Shown piece by piece: positions 48,401-58,945 of a DNA stretch of 64,000 bases (its first letter is position 1; every line of letters starts with the position of its first letter). The DNA lies in NCBI GenBank assembly GCA_033065855.1, contig JAVXUO010002965.1, positions 172,001-236,000 on the forward strand, given 5' to 3'. Origin of the DNA: Escallonia rubra. Its lineage: Eukaryota > Streptophyta > Magnoliopsida > Escalloniales > Escalloniaceae. Both the position numbers and the translations under genes were made by a program. Under the pieces are notes generated by a model, which saw only the letters and a program-made list of their open reading frames with translations, did not search any database and was not told the origin of the DNA.

Positions 48401-51400
48401 TGTGAAAAGGAAGAAGAAAGAGAAAGCACAAACACGTGACACGGGACAAGTGTAGCGAATGAGGGGTATTAAAATGAATAAGCTGAAAATGCATCTCTTG
48501 AGGTACTTATGGCTTGTAGTTTATTTTGGCTTTAGGAGAATTCTACCTAGCTGGTAGCTTATTGCTCAAAAAAGCTACCAACAAACAACGAATGTTAAGT
48601 TTTTTTTAAGCATAAACTATAAGCAGGCCAAAATAAGCTGCAACGAAGAGTGTCTTAGTACATGTAAAAGTTGACTTCACTCGTTATTACCGTTACTTGA
48701 CTTAGCAAATGACACATATTTACTAAATGACGTTGTTTGAGTTCAATTGCTGTTTACATGTACTAAAAATATATATTAGGATTTGCAAAAAAGAGTCGAA
48801 GGTGAAAATCCAATGGGAGTAGCTTTTTGTTCAAATGAAATGCCGACGAAGACAAGCGGAAAGAACTAACTTATTCTTTTGGCACTCTTGCTGGAATCTT
48901 CATTTCATCAATCAAAGCCTAACTCTATTAGTTACCGGGATTAGTTATACACTGTAGTTTCTTGTGTGGTTTTCGCACTGATAACTTGACACAAGCAGGG
49001 GCGGGCTATGGGAGAACTCAACCTGAAAAGCTGTCGGACTACATCCTTGGCCTCTGTTTAAATCCTTGCGTCTCTTCAAAAGGCTATCGTTCTCTCACGT
49101 TGACCACCTTCGTGACTCCTCAGGCATCTATTGCATTGTTGGAGTGGACACTACCTGTGCCTGATTCAGGACCCAGAGGCTGGGTATGTGGCGGTTCTGA
49201 TACTATTTGATGCAAACGTGGCAATGTGAGAGTTCAAACCGAAAAGCTAGCTATCAAAGTGAGTATGAATGACGTAGTCCCAGTTCCACTTGGCCATGGT
49301 GATATTCTGGGGCTTATCAGGTCATGGGTCTCTTAACTTGGATAGCTAAGTTTTCAGCTTGCTTCTCCCATAAACCTTGTTTCCGGCAGAGGTGGTGCGT
49401 TTCACACCGTTTTATAGCAGTTGCTGTCTTGAGGTTGAGAAACCACCTTTTCCTCTTCCTGTAGCTGATGGAGTACTCTTTCAGTCATAACTATGATTTG
49501 CGTACCTCATTTTTATATCCTCTGCTAAGGCTTCAATTAATATCACTTAATATTCGTAGGACTTTCAGAAAGCTCTCACACATCAAGTGTGATGGGTATC
49601 ACATTTATTGTAGAATTTTCCTTTCCTTAAATTCATTTACCCTGTTTTATTTTTTTCCCGGCCATTGAACTTTTGTGTCTGCTACTCAAAGTTCTCTTGC
49701 GTGGACTATCATGGTGTAGGCGGGAAGGCTGGAGAATGTTGTTGGTTGGTATCACTCTCATCCTGGTTATGGATGCTGGCTTTCTGGAATTGACGTTTCA
49801 ACACAAATGCTCAACCAGCAATTTCAGGAGCCTTTTCTGGCAGTTGTTATTGACCCAACAAGGACTGTTTCGGCTGGAAAAGTTGAGATTGGTGCATTCA
49901 GGACATATCCGGAAGGATATAAGCCATCAGACGAGCCTGTTTCTGAATATCAGACAATCCCCCTCAACAAGATCGAAGACTTTGGAGTGCATTGTAAACA
50001 GGTATAAACCGTTAGCCAAATCCGCTTCTTATAGTAACTCCTAATGAAGCTTGCTTTAACTTGTACAAAATCTGTGTTATGGCAGTACTATTCATTGGAC
50101 ATCACATATTTCAAGTCATCCCTTGATTGCCACCTCTTGGATCTGCTTTGGAATAAGTATTGGGTTAATACACTTTCTTCTTCGCCTTTGCTTGGGAACG
50201 GAGACTATGTTGCAGGACAAATTTCTGATTTAGGTAAATTTATATCTTCTTGTTATAACTGCTGAGCTGTTATTCTTTTTCGATTGGCACAATAGTACAT
50301 TTTGTATTAGTAATAGTTGGTGAGTAATGTTGCTTTAATCTCAATCTCTACATTTTGGTTAATTGATCTTGCTTGCATCTTGCAGCCGAAAAGCTGGAAC
50401 AAGCTGAGAGTCAATTGGCTCATTCTCGTTTTGGTCCCTTAATGGCACCCCCTCAAAGAAAGAAAGAGGTCAGTGAACATCTATCTAGCTGATAAGATCA
50501 TGCCTTCAAGTAGGAACTCTTCCTTGACGAGGGTGATAGATTTCATATTGTTTCGTGGCTTATGTTTGAATATTTCTTTATACTTTTTTTTAGAAATACT
50601 ATTGTCGAGACTTTTGATGATGGTTGACTACATTATCGTTATTCTGTCTCGTGGAGCGTTTTAAAACTAGTTTCCAAGTATGAGATGGGTTAGATTTTGC
50701 TTCGAGAGCTTGATTTATCCTACTTTTTTATTGTTTAATTTTTGGGTAGTCTTACTATTGGTGTGGTTTTTATCTTAAAGAGGTCAACATTCGCTTTATA
50801 CAAGTTTGTTGATTACTTCTTTTGACTTTTTTGCTTTCCCTTTGGTGAATCTGCAAGTATTAATTATATCCACTACGGTTTGGTACTAAATGTTTTGCAA
50901 TTTGAATGGATTTTACTCTTAACTGGGGTTTTAGGGTGAGCATATGACAATTCGTTGAGTTAAAAGAATAATACCTGCATGAATTTTTTTGATAGATCAT
51001 TATGTTACCTTTACAGATTGACTTGAATTTTTATCGATACCATGTGTAAGGTATCTTGTTCATATCTATAATCTCTTCGCTTAATTTGCTAATTGTTGCT
51101 CAGTTGACACTTTAAGTGTGCGGCGACTATCATTAGATGCGAAGTGGTTATTAACATGATGGACCATCATGCATCACTTTGTCATTTCACTGCACACTGG
51201 ATCCAGACAAACTATATGGTTAGTGCATTGCCGGGTTATAGTAACATGTCAGAAAGTTTAAAATGTAGTTTCATAGAAAATCGTGGTCATGCAAAACGGT
51301 TGAACATTTTGGTTTGATATGTGATCTGGTTTCCAAATCAAAGTCAGTATCTGTATATTTGGTACCTACGACCTAGTCCAAATAATGGCTTCCGCATCCA

Positions 51401-54400
51401 AGCCAAGTTTTAATTCCTTTTGTTATTAACTTCTGTACGTGTTGGAATCTGCTGGTCTAATGATCACTAGTGTCTTAAAGGGGATTATTCTCCACCCATC
51501 TACCATTGTGAGGACAGACCCTTTACCTCTTTGCAAAATGATATTATATTACATGATTTATCCTCCTGTTCAGCCTAAGAAGACATTGCCCCGCATGTCC
51601 CTTTCCAATTTAAAACATGTTATTCCATGCACCATATAGGGCTATTAACTACACACACAACAGAAAGGCCAATACTAATATAGTTTATGCGTGGTACTAT
51701 GAGGCTACGAAGCATGGACTTGGGTGCCGGTACGCTGGTGCGTGATTTTTCAAAAGTAGGATACCGGGTTGCAGGGGATACATCAAGTGTTTTATATTTT
51801 ACTAACAATGCATGGATAGCAATGAAAATAAAAACAGAAATACGGATATTTGAATCATAAAAAAGTGCATAAAGAGATATATTGTGCAAATTTTCCCATT
51901 CTGCAGTGCTACCAAATACATCATAATAGCAGTAGCATCAAAGTTTCAAAATTAGCGAGGTTTCAAACCATTGGTGACTACATCGTAGTGAAACCAAATC
52001 CATGACAAAAGAATTAAAAACCAGAATATTTCATCAAGAGGAACTTCCATGGCGCCCACAACATCTTCATCTTCATCTTCATCTTCATCTCTATCACTAT
52101 CACCATCATTTGTAGAAATTACGGCGTCCAATTCCTTCTCATCAAGTGAAAGCTTTGCAGCCGAAAGTACCCATCATCAATTATGGTACCAAATTGATCA
52201 TCAATTATGGTACCAAATTGATCATCAATTATGGTACCAAATTGATCTCCTCCAACATCCCACATTTTTTTCTCTCCTAGAGCTCTACTGGGGAGGGGAT
52301 GAAGATTTCTATGAATGAAACTAATCCTCCACACGTTACGGAGAATATATGCTTTCGCAAGGAATGCAAAAGTCAGTAAGTACTCCAATTCCTTCTGGCA
52401 CAAGATGAAGAAGCGGTTGTTAGGAGTATTCCCAAAGCTAGGTTTTTGGAGCATAGGTGCATTAGGACCATGGCGTCACCACCAATCATGGGGACTTGTT
52501 AGCTTGGTCGTTAATGGGATCAACACCATTGAGTTGTCCACTCTTAGAAGAGAATAGGACCTTTCCGTGATCTGTAGAACTTCAGAAGTACCTCTTGATG
52601 ATTTTTCTCTTTTCGACATAACTCTCGGCCTCCTTCTGCTAAGGGACTTGATTTTGTTATATTATCATTTTTACATTGTTTAACAAAAAAAGCCAGAGTT
52701 ATATTTTATCACGAAAACCAATATATCCAGAATTTAAAATGGAATGTACTTTAGTAATAAGTATCTTGAAGTTACCTTGGATTCAAAGAATGCTCTAAAC
52801 AATGAAGTGGGGTGGTGTTCTTGTTCCAACGATCAACAAGAATGGTATGAACCACATCATAGAAGCTTGATGACTCTTCCTTCTTCTTCCATTCCTCTTT
52901 AAATGTTGTGTTCTTCAGTTTTTAAATCATACTATTGTCCATATCTTGAACTAAGTGAAGAATGTCCTATCTGTGTCACACAACGTAGCATGTCATAGAG
53001 AGGGGCTGTGAAAGCAAGTATATATAGTTGCTTTTCCCACGTCATCCTCCCAATAAGACGACCAATCCTCGCTTATAACCATGCTTTGAAGCCTTTGCTT
53101 CAAGAGCTTGAATCTTCTAAGCATCACATTAACTCTTGCAAACCGAGTATTGACAACCGAAAGCAATTTCAAAGAGGCATATTAATTGAAGATTGCTATC
53201 CTCATAGAATGATGCATGTTGAAATTCTTGATTTGCACTACACCGCCACAAAACTCTGATCCAAGCACATTCTTCATATGTTATTTGATTAGCCTCTGTA
53301 TACTTTGCCTCACAAATGTTCTTTAAAGCAAGATTGAGTGTGTGCACCACATATGGAGTCCTGAAGATAGTAGGAATTGTGCTTAATTAGTTGTCCATGT
53401 GCCTTGCTATCGAGAGCATTGTCTGTAACTACTTTGTCTAACATTATCGGGGCCTATCTCACTAATCACCTCCTTGGACAAAGAAACAATTAAAACTTTA
53501 TTTTTTACATCCCCCTAACAAATTACAGCCCTAAGAAACATTAGCCCACCTTCCGCTAATGCCATGCGAGTAATTATTGGCCTCCTTGTGGGTCACTACA
53601 TCCATGATTCGCAAAACTGACGCCCATATCTTTCAATGTCGATCAAATAGGTTGCAACAGTTTTTGGATATTTGCGTTTCCTCTTTGTCAAAGAGTTGTA
53701 ACCCGGAGGCAAATGACCCACAAGAGAATTTGCAGCGGCACTGGAGTAAGAATTTACATAATAAGGTTTCCTTTCTTTTTGTAATGGAAGACCTCCATCA
53801 TAAAACCTCCTAGCTATCTTGGAATGCAACCGGTCTCTTTTGGCAATGTTGAAGCAATTTGTAATTGGATTCTTCCCTCTTTACTTCTACTTCGACTTGC
53901 ATTACCCTTTCCCCTCATTTGGGAAGATTACCGTGGATAAACATACTTGAGCCACCCAATGAGCACTTGCGGGTTGGGAATTTCGGAGCACTTCACGTTG
54001 CTTCTTCAATGACTTCGTCCTCTAGTCTCTGCATTTAGATAAGCTCACCAGGGGTCACTTTTTTGGACCCTTTACTCCCTGTTCCCTTTAACAAATAAGC
54101 CCTAACTCATTTTAGGTGTCCAAGGTGCTTGCCTCAGGCGAGAGACCTTTTTCAGGCTGCACTGTCGTGCCTCGCCCAGGTCAGGGCGAGGCAAGTTCAA
54201 AGAGTCCTATGCCTATCAGGAAGAGGTATGAGGCGACTTTAGATGTGAGGTGGCAAAAAGGCATGCCTGGGGAGAAACTCTACTTAAAAGGGTGAAACTG
54301 TGAAAGGGTTTATAAAAGAAAGTTTTAAGGGTCAAACACTATTAAAATAAAAGGAAAGAAAAGAAAAAGGAAACAAGCAGGTTCCTAACCTAAATCAATC

Positions 54401-56656
54401 AAAACCAAAGCTGCAATTGCCTCCATGTAAAAGAAGGAAGAAGCTGCAGCCACTAACAGAGGGGGCGTAAAGGAAGAGCTTTGTTCCTACCATTAGCCTA
54501 ATAGATGAAGCAGATATGAATAATTAAGAGGAAGAATGTGCAGAGGAAGTCGATCCTTCATATGAAGAAGATGGTCATTTTGTTGGACTATTAGGATGAC
54601 ATTTGTATCACCATTTTTTTTTACTTTGACTTGTGCTGAAGCTGAACTGGGTTCTAGTCCTTTTTGGTTTTCGTTTTATTTATCAACTCCTTCAATCTTT
54701 TTACTGATGGATGTTCTGATATTTTATTGTATTTTTTGTCTTTTTTGGGGTGACATGGGGTCAAATGACTTTTTTGATATATCTTCGTACTGCACAATTT
54801 TTTTGTCCTTTTTTCTACAAAGATTGCCTCGAACGAGCACCTTGTTTCTCGGCTCAGGCACTTGGGACCCTAGTGCTCTAAGACCATCTTTTGACTTTGA
54901 AAAAAATCTTAACATGAGTGTATGTGCTAGTAGAAGCAGGTTGCCACCCCCTTTAGCATCTCTTTCAAGCCTAGTCACAGAAGTCATTTTATGATCTCAT
55001 AACCTTCAAGCATCAAATAATTTTAAGAATTACAAGTTTGACATAGTTTAAAAGTCACATAGAAGACTGCAATAATACACCAAAGAATCACCCTGTCATT
55101 ATTAGACAACCCGAACTACTTCCATCTTCCAATTGGAGGGGGACTGACCGACTGGTCCATTCCCTCTGGCTTGTGCATCCAAGGTATCTATTTCTGCTAG
55201 CTCGCTCGCTCCCACTTTTGGACAACGTTGTATCCTTGACTTCCTTACCATTAATAAATGAGCACACCCTACTGTAAGAGCTAAAGAATGTCCTCTAAGA
55301 AAAGTTACATTTCCACTTGAGTTTTTACTATCTTCTTGAATTTTTGTTACATAAATTGTAAGGGTGTAGTGCCGTGACTGGGTAGGGTGAACGTGGAGGA
55401 TTCTGGTTGCCATTTATAGCACCAAGCCCGAACCGAAATTATGAGTAGTAGAGAAAAAGAGAATTGCACTCAGTATTAAAGAGCACCACCCAAGTCAACA
55501 ACAGAACTTGCATAAAATTGGTAAAAGTAAAAGAGCTCTACAAACATAAAACCATTAGGCATTGTAACTAGAACTTCATTGTCTAAAATGAGAAAAAGGA
55601 GAGTTTTTTATTGAAACAAATGAAAAAATATAGCAAAAGAGGGAGAGGACTCAAATTTTGGAAAGTTTACCGGACACTGCTGCTACACGCGGACATCGCC
55701 GCTTGTCGCTGCTGCCTCCAAAAATTCTTGAAAACTTTGACTTTGATCCCGGAAGTGCTGGGTCCATATGTCATCCGTTGCCATGTCCAAGATGCACCCC
55801 AAAATTCAGAAAACTCAGGAAAAAAAAAATTATCGGACACCAACCCAGGAAGGACCTGATCCGCACCCAGTGGTGGCACTGTGACCAAAATGCCGGACCT
55901 GTGCTTTATAGCTGGGAGGTTAACAGGACAATATGTCACAGTTTTGCACAAGTTGCTGTTGTTAAGCTTGATTTTACTTTCTCATTGTTGGTGGTTGCTT
56001 TTACCGTTGCAACCAATCTCATGCTTGATCTCACTATGAAAAATTGAAAGAAAACAAAGGCTAGGAAACAGGCAGTGGTAGCAGACAATCAGACTCTCAC
56101 AGCCTACAAAATAGCTATTTTTGGTATATGCATTAGGTGTTGGAAAGCTAAAGGTACAAGGCTATTTCAGTTGCGCATATCGTGAAACAATGTATCAATT
56201 GCTTATTCTCTTGCCGTGGTAGTTCTGTTTGGGAATTATTTCTTGTGCGTATATCTTCTCTTGCTTATTTGGGCTGCCTATTTTATGCTGTGTGCATCTC
56301 TCTGTAGATGTTCCTTATCATTACATTGCAAATCCGGCTTCGCCTTATCAAAAAATAGTATTGGATTCTTACCTTGAAGTGTGTGCAGGAAGAATCTCAA
56401 CTTGCCAAGATTACTCGTGATAGTGCAAAGATAACTGTAGAGCAGGTTCATGGTTTGATGTCTCAGGTGAGTAACTCTTCTTGTTTATAATATGTTTACT
56501 TTCCAGCATGAAAACCTTGTGATCAGCTGAGATGTCATTTTACTAAGACGCATTTGTCCTTGTTAGGTTATTAAGGACATTCTTTTCAACTCTGTTCGGC
56601 AGTCATCCAGATCTGGGTCTGAATCATCAAGTCCTGAACCCATGGTTGAAGCCTGA
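36007..56656 (+). CDS. CSN5: COP9 signalosome complex subunit 5 (deneddylase), six exons
   Basis: CSN5 is the JAMM/MPN+ metalloprotease of the COP9 signalosome. It removes NEDD8/RUB from cullins and so controls SCF-type ubiquitin ligases in nucleus and cytoplasm. Exons 36007-36411, 49720-50001, 50086-50233, 50386-50468, 56389-56466 and 56567-56656 join in frame to 361 residues, the usual length for plant CSN5 (about 357). All five introns are GT-AG. E85 lies in [10 protein letters not shown]. The H147-S-H149-x10-D160 motif lies in [16 protein letters not shown], so the zinc site is complete. The start at 36007 was chosen because TWELENN follows at the usual distance. An in-frame ATG at 36040 is the alternative. 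No lesions were seen. Confidence 0.95.
36584..36868. repeat. Direct repeat, left copy (partner 47231-47509)
   Basis: Both copies run from GATGTTGTG to GAAACATGTTT with clear similarity (about nine bases in ten by eye), including 'gtgggtgttggaattgattc'. They flank about 10.4 kb that contains element C. Neither has good LTR ends or a TSD. Confidence 0.85.
37349..38684 (-). repeat. Left (3') LTR of element C
   Basis: Shorter than its partner. The junction near 37700 joins sequence matching about 43885 directly to sequence matching about 45810 of the right LTR, so the middle is missing here. Ends GGGATCTTACA, followed by CTCCCC, the complement of the polypurine tract. Confidence 0.88.
38830..40017 (-). 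pseudogene. Element C integrase remnant
   Basis: On the minus strand the integrase N-terminal region lies near 39876-40017. The core follows at 39519-39800 ([30 protein letters not shown]) and 39332-39628 ([20 protein letters not shown]). The C-terminal region runs 39230-38830 ([20 protein letters not shown] and [20 protein letters not shown]). Frame changes between blocks make it inactive. The motif set resembles Del/Tekay chromoviruses. Confidence 0.88.
40018..41567 (-). pseudogene. Element C reverse transcriptase/RNase H remnant
   Basis: RNase H is in one 266-codon frame (40018-40818): [70 protein letters not shown]. Upstream on the minus strand, the RT (about 40830-41567) is broken by frameshifts. 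Its palm box reads [14 protein letters not shown] near 41035, with Glu for the first catalytic Asp of the family's FIDD motif. The linker [20 protein letters not shown] lies at about 41500-41567 and runs straight into the TIR element at 41568. Confidence 0.9.
41568..41906. mobile_element. 339-bp TIR element inside element C pol
   Basis: Left end TGTTACATGGATTC, right end inverted TGTTACGTGGACTC (12 of 14). The subterminal regions contain 'gtgtccgag' and 'gtgtccgacacgggt' inverted blocks. It separates the VVRDF...DVF end of the protease side from FPEDLRG of the RT side, so it inserted into the polyprotein frame. The TSD is not clear, so the superfamily is undetermined. Confidence 0.65.
41923..42561 (-). 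pseudogene. Element C zinc knuckle and protease frame
   Basis: A 212-codon minus-strand frame starts with the end of a CCHC zinc knuckle (GHMARNC) and continues through the retropepsin. The active-site region reads [14 protein letters not shown]. Related elements usually have Gly where this copy has the second Asp (DPGATHSF). [12 protein letters not shown], typical of the protease end in gypsy elements, is present. It ends at VVRDF with a stop, just before the TIR element. Confidence 0.9.
42759..43432 (-). pseudogene. Element C gag capsid region
   Basis: Two overlapping minus-strand frames make up a Ty3/gypsy gag (retrotrans_gag): 43112-43432 ([28 protein letters not shown]) and 42759-43136 ([36 protein letters not shown]). 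The frameshift at about 43115-43135 lies between WWK and the WKEFHDRF block. The gag coats the RNA in the particle of the intact family. This copy is broken. Confidence 0.9.
43544..46772 (-). repeat. Right (5') LTR of element C, with hAT inside
   Basis: Begins TGTAACGCCCCAAACT and ends GAGATCTTACA before TSD TTTGT. Contains short repeated 'aaaagtcac/aaaagtaac' units at 44150-44290 and the hAT element at 44522-45576. Confidence 0.88.
44522..45576. mobile_element. Non-autonomous hAT element with GC-rich core
   Basis: Ends CTAAGAAGCACGGACAC and, inverted, CTATGAAGCACGGGGG, with a perfect 8-bp TSD CTTGAGAT at 44514-44521 and 45577-45584, as in hAT. The core (45000-45250) is GC-rich, with tandem 'gagctcgccggtgtcg' units near 45125-45200 and a CTT run. 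The 89-codon frame there has no recognisable domain. The TIRs match those of the larger hAT element at 51705-55911, which is likely the same family. Confidence 0.88.
46976..47205. repeat. 96-bp tandem repeat, about 2.4 units
   Basis: Units start at 46976, 47072 and 47168 with CTCTGCTCGGGCAGAG, itself a hairpin. Each also carries 'agaagccttagccctctttg' and a 'tgctccgtccgagca' inverted pair. The sequence is GC-richer than the intron around it. It is not part of element C, lying just beyond its TSD. Confidence 0.88.
47231..47509. repeat. Direct repeat, right copy (partner 36584-36868)
   Basis: See the left copy. A shared 'attgaccatgttgac' also occurs just outside element C on the left (37253) and just before this copy (47212). 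The two sides of the element C insertion therefore share further sequence. Confidence 0.85.
49720..50001 (+). CDS. CSN5: CSN5 exon 2 (residues 136-229)
   Basis: Carries the core of the JAMM motif, [16 protein letters not shown] (H147, H149, D160), then [20 protein letters not shown] and [14 protein letters not shown]. It ends at CATTGTAAACAG|GTATAA, phase 0. Intron 2 (50002-50085) is 84 bp. Confidence 0.95.
50086..50233 (+). CDS. CSN5: CSN5 exon 3 (residues 230-278)
   Basis: Encodes [38 protein letters not shown] and [11 protein letters not shown]. The exon ends after one base of the next codon (phase 1). Intron 3 is 50234-50385. Confidence 0.95.
50386..50468 (+). CDS. CSN5: CSN5 exon 4
   Basis: Completes the split Ala codon and encodes [17 protein letters not shown] and [11 protein letters not shown], the start of the helical C-terminal region. 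Donor is GAG|GTCAGT. The following intron 4 is 5.9 kb. Confidence 0.93.
52119..55413 (-). pseudogene. hAT transposase (BED finger, DUF659) remnant
   Basis: Minus-strand pieces in order: 55102-55413 with [18 protein letters not shown] and [20 protein letters not shown] (BED-type zinc-finger region); 53596-53829 with [20 protein letters not shown] and [17 protein letters not shown] (start of DUF659); 53129-53350 with [20 protein letters not shown] (catalytic-domain region); and 52119-52454 with [18 protein letters not shown] near the C-terminal end. Stops and frameshifts separate the blocks and the C-terminal dimerisation motif is not intact. The assignment rests on these family-typical segments. 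Confidence 0.85.
52175..52246. repeat. 24-bp tandem repeat, three units, in-frame in the hAT remnant
   Basis: Unit CATCAATTATGGTACCAAAT plus TGAT, three perfect copies at 52175, 52199 and 52223. On the minus strand it encodes DQFGTIID repeated. Confidence 0.92.
56389..56466 (+). CDS. CSN5: CSN5 exon 5
   Basis: Encodes [20 protein letters not shown] and HGLMSQ, highly conserved in plant CSN5. Phase 0 at both ends. Intron 5 (56467-56566) is 100 bp, GTGAGT...TTAG. Confidence 0.95.
56567..56656 (+). CDS. CSN5: CSN5 exon 6 and stop
   Basis: Encodes [20 protein letters not shown] and SSPEPMVEA, then TGA at 56654-56656. The Ser-rich tail with PxPM near the end is usual for plant CSN5. Confidence 0.95.
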   Translation, partial: VIKDILFNSVRQSSRSGSESSSPEPMVEA

Positions 56657-57316
56657 AGTTGGCAACCTCGTACTGTGGGAACTGGGATATGATTTTCACT
56701 CGGAGCCATCCTTATTTGAAGCTTTAGGGATATATTTTTTTATGTAGCGGATGCTGATCCAAATCTCTTGCGTTTTTGGACTTGTGTTGTAGATGCTTAG
56801 ATTTGCTTGCTCTGGCAGTTTCAACGCTCCAATGCTGATGCTAGTTGGCGTGTCTACCACTATTTTCAGTCAGAAAATATGCTGCTCCTTTCTAAATTTA
56901 GCTCTTTTGCTCGCAGGTGATGAGAGGTGTACGGAAGACATTATGTTTGTGTACTTGCTCTCATTTTGTTTGCGTACAGATGACACATTAGGATAGAAAG
57001 TTGCTGACGAGGTTGAAGCAGACCGACAGTATATATCAGGGGAAGGTAGAATTAAACTGGAAAATGCTAGTGCTTCTTTTTTCCCAAACCACCACTGCTG
57101 GGCCTAACCACAAATTTGGTTGGGCTTAGTTTACGCACATGTACTCCACATATGTTGAGATTTATTGGCTTTAACTAAATTGATACACCCCTTTCGGCTA
57201 TAATCACACTATTCGGTACTCTCTCCGTCCAAAAATTATTTGCACTACAGATATTGCTCACCTTTTAAGTAGGAAAATTTTGTTTCGTGTTCGTCTTTGC
57301 CTTTGGCGATCTTATT

Positions 57317-57359
<43 letters not shown>

Positions 57360-58280
57360 ACACCCCCGTCAATGGATGGCAGTTGATGCTTCTCTTCTCT
57401 CTTTTTGTTCTGTTTATAGCCCCCTTCAACCGCCATCCCACCGTTGCCACCGTGTTCCTTTGATCACTTTTACCATCCCTGACATTGACCATAACCATCT
57501 CCAACTTGAGATCTAAATTGTAAGAGGATAGATTTTGGCTTTCACATTCTATTTTGATTTCTTCGAAACCTAAAAATCTATTCCCCAATCTGAAGCCATC
57601 AAACTTTAATTGATACCAAATTTTGGTTCCACGAAATGTTCTTTTGCTGCGAGACCAAGATTGCAGATTTGGTCATAACGTTTCCGACTGCAGTTGATGG
57701 GTGATGATGGCCATGTCGTGCTTTTAGGTGCCAATGAAGTTTTGCAGCTTAAGCGTCCAAATTTCTTTATTGGTTTCAATTTATAACCAGTTAAGAAAAA
57801 GTTATATTTAAGATAAGTAACGAGAAGATTCACAATTATTTGCCTAACATGTGCGTATCTCTGATTGTGTGCGTGTGTAATTGATATTTCAACAGAGAAA
57901 TAGAGAGAGAGTGACGAGGGGGTTGGCCTTTTGTATAACTTGTATAATATGCTAGTACTGTGGTAATTGTGCTCTTATTTTTTGCCTCACACGTGCACAA
58001 TTGTCTCTAACCCACCTATTTGAGGGCAACGCTTGACACCCCTGGGCTTCCTAATTATCGAGGCGAATTTGACTGTACTCTCACATCCAAGGCCTAGTAA
58101 CAAAGGACCTTCTTATCTCTTGGTGTATGAAATGAATTTTGTACATGTACTGATGATCACCATTATTTACTACCTGAGTTATGGGTGAGAGTTATATCGT
58201 ACAAGTCAAATCGACAGAGTGATCTTTAAAACCACACCCCCGACCATTTCAGTGTTCTACTCTTTTATGAGAGAATACTT
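56657..58280. other. CSN5 3' UTR and intergenic sequence
   Basis: The first few hundred bases should be the 3' UTR. No single convincing polyadenylation signal was seen. From about 57215, 'ctctctccgtccaaaaattatttg' resembles one end of a Stowaway-type MITE, but a partner end was not found. No genes seen. Confidence 0.45.
57319..57352. repeat. (CT)n microsatellite
   Basis: An uninterrupted CT dinucleotide run of about 17 units. Confidence 0.95.
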
Positions 58281-58394
58281 GTTGGGTCTATGGCATATTG
58301 GCAAGGAGACTGGCGAATATCCTATAAGCTATACTGGTATTCTCACAAAAGGAGAAGACTCTGCATAATCGACCAATTTTTCGATAAAGCAACT

Positions 58395-58800
58395 AGGCGG
58401 TTAGTTAGTAAGTGCTACCCTTGCAACTTCGAACTGGTTGGTTTATACCCTAGACCCTCCAACCCACTGACCAACTGGCCGGTCAACCCACCAAGTTAAG
58501 GGGCGGTTATTTACAACCTTGACCTTTTGAGTTTTCCAAACTTCAAACCTACTGACCGACCGGCCGATTAACAAACCAAGTTAAATGACAGTTAGTCAAA
58601 AGCCTTCCTTTTCATAGTCTTCCAAAGCCATAATTTGACCCCTAACTAACCTGCCAGTTTACCCAACTGGTTATGGGACGATTAGTCAGCACCGGTCTCC
58701 CCTAGAAATTTTTCCAAAAAAAAAAAAAAGAACCAAAGTAATCTCACTGAGCAACCGGCCGGCTAATTCACAAGGTTACCAAATGGTTAATCAGAACTCT
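58395..58800. repeat. Degenerate ~95-bp repeats with CCGGCCGG cores
   Basis: Blocks containing variants of 'aactggccggtcaacccac' and 'aagttaa..ggcggttagt' recur near 58465, 58555, 58650 and 58750. Non-coding. They may be the leader of the gypsy-like element that follows. Confidence 0.55.
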
Positions 58801-58945
58801 ACAATTATTCGATTCCTATCCCCGTAGGTATAAACCCGCCAGTTCTATATGTGTCCATTTGTGCTTAAATTTTTGGATTCTCTATTCAGTTAAGGCTAAA
58901 AGAGGCTGGTATTAGGATTCATCCAGAAAACTCACACGAACCTAA

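Larger units (their letters stand above)
36412..49719 (+). other. CSN5 intron 1, 13.3 kb, transposon-filled
   Basis: Donor GTAGGT after AACAAACAG, acceptor ATGGTGTAG before GCGGGAAGG. Contains gypsy element C (37349-46772), a 96-bp tandem array (46976-47205) and a 280-bp direct repeat on either side (36584-36868, 47231-47509). The remainder (47510-49719) is AT-rich intron sequence with short 'agcttataagc'-type MITE-like traces near 48110-48640 and no genes. Confidence 0.9.
51705..55911 (-). mobile_element. hAT transposon (autonomous size, decayed) in CSN5 intron 4
   Basis: Ends CTACGAAGCATGGAC and, inverted, CTATAAAGCACAGGTCC, with an imperfect 8-bp TSD (CTATGAGG at 51697-51704, CTGGGAGG at 55912-55919; 6 of 8). 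The body encodes a degraded hAT transposase on the minus strand. Within it, about 54110-54870, 'aaggtgcttgcctcaggcg' and 'gagcaccttgtttctcgg' may be the ends of a further small nested element. It lies antisense to CSN5. Confidence 0.85.
50469..56388 (+). other. CSN5 intron 4, 5.9 kb, with hAT insertion
   Basis: Donor GTCAGT, acceptor GTGTGCAG. About 4.2 kb of it is the hAT transposon at 51705-55911. The flanks 50469-51696 and 55920-56388 are AT-rich intron with no genes seen. Confidence 0.9.
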
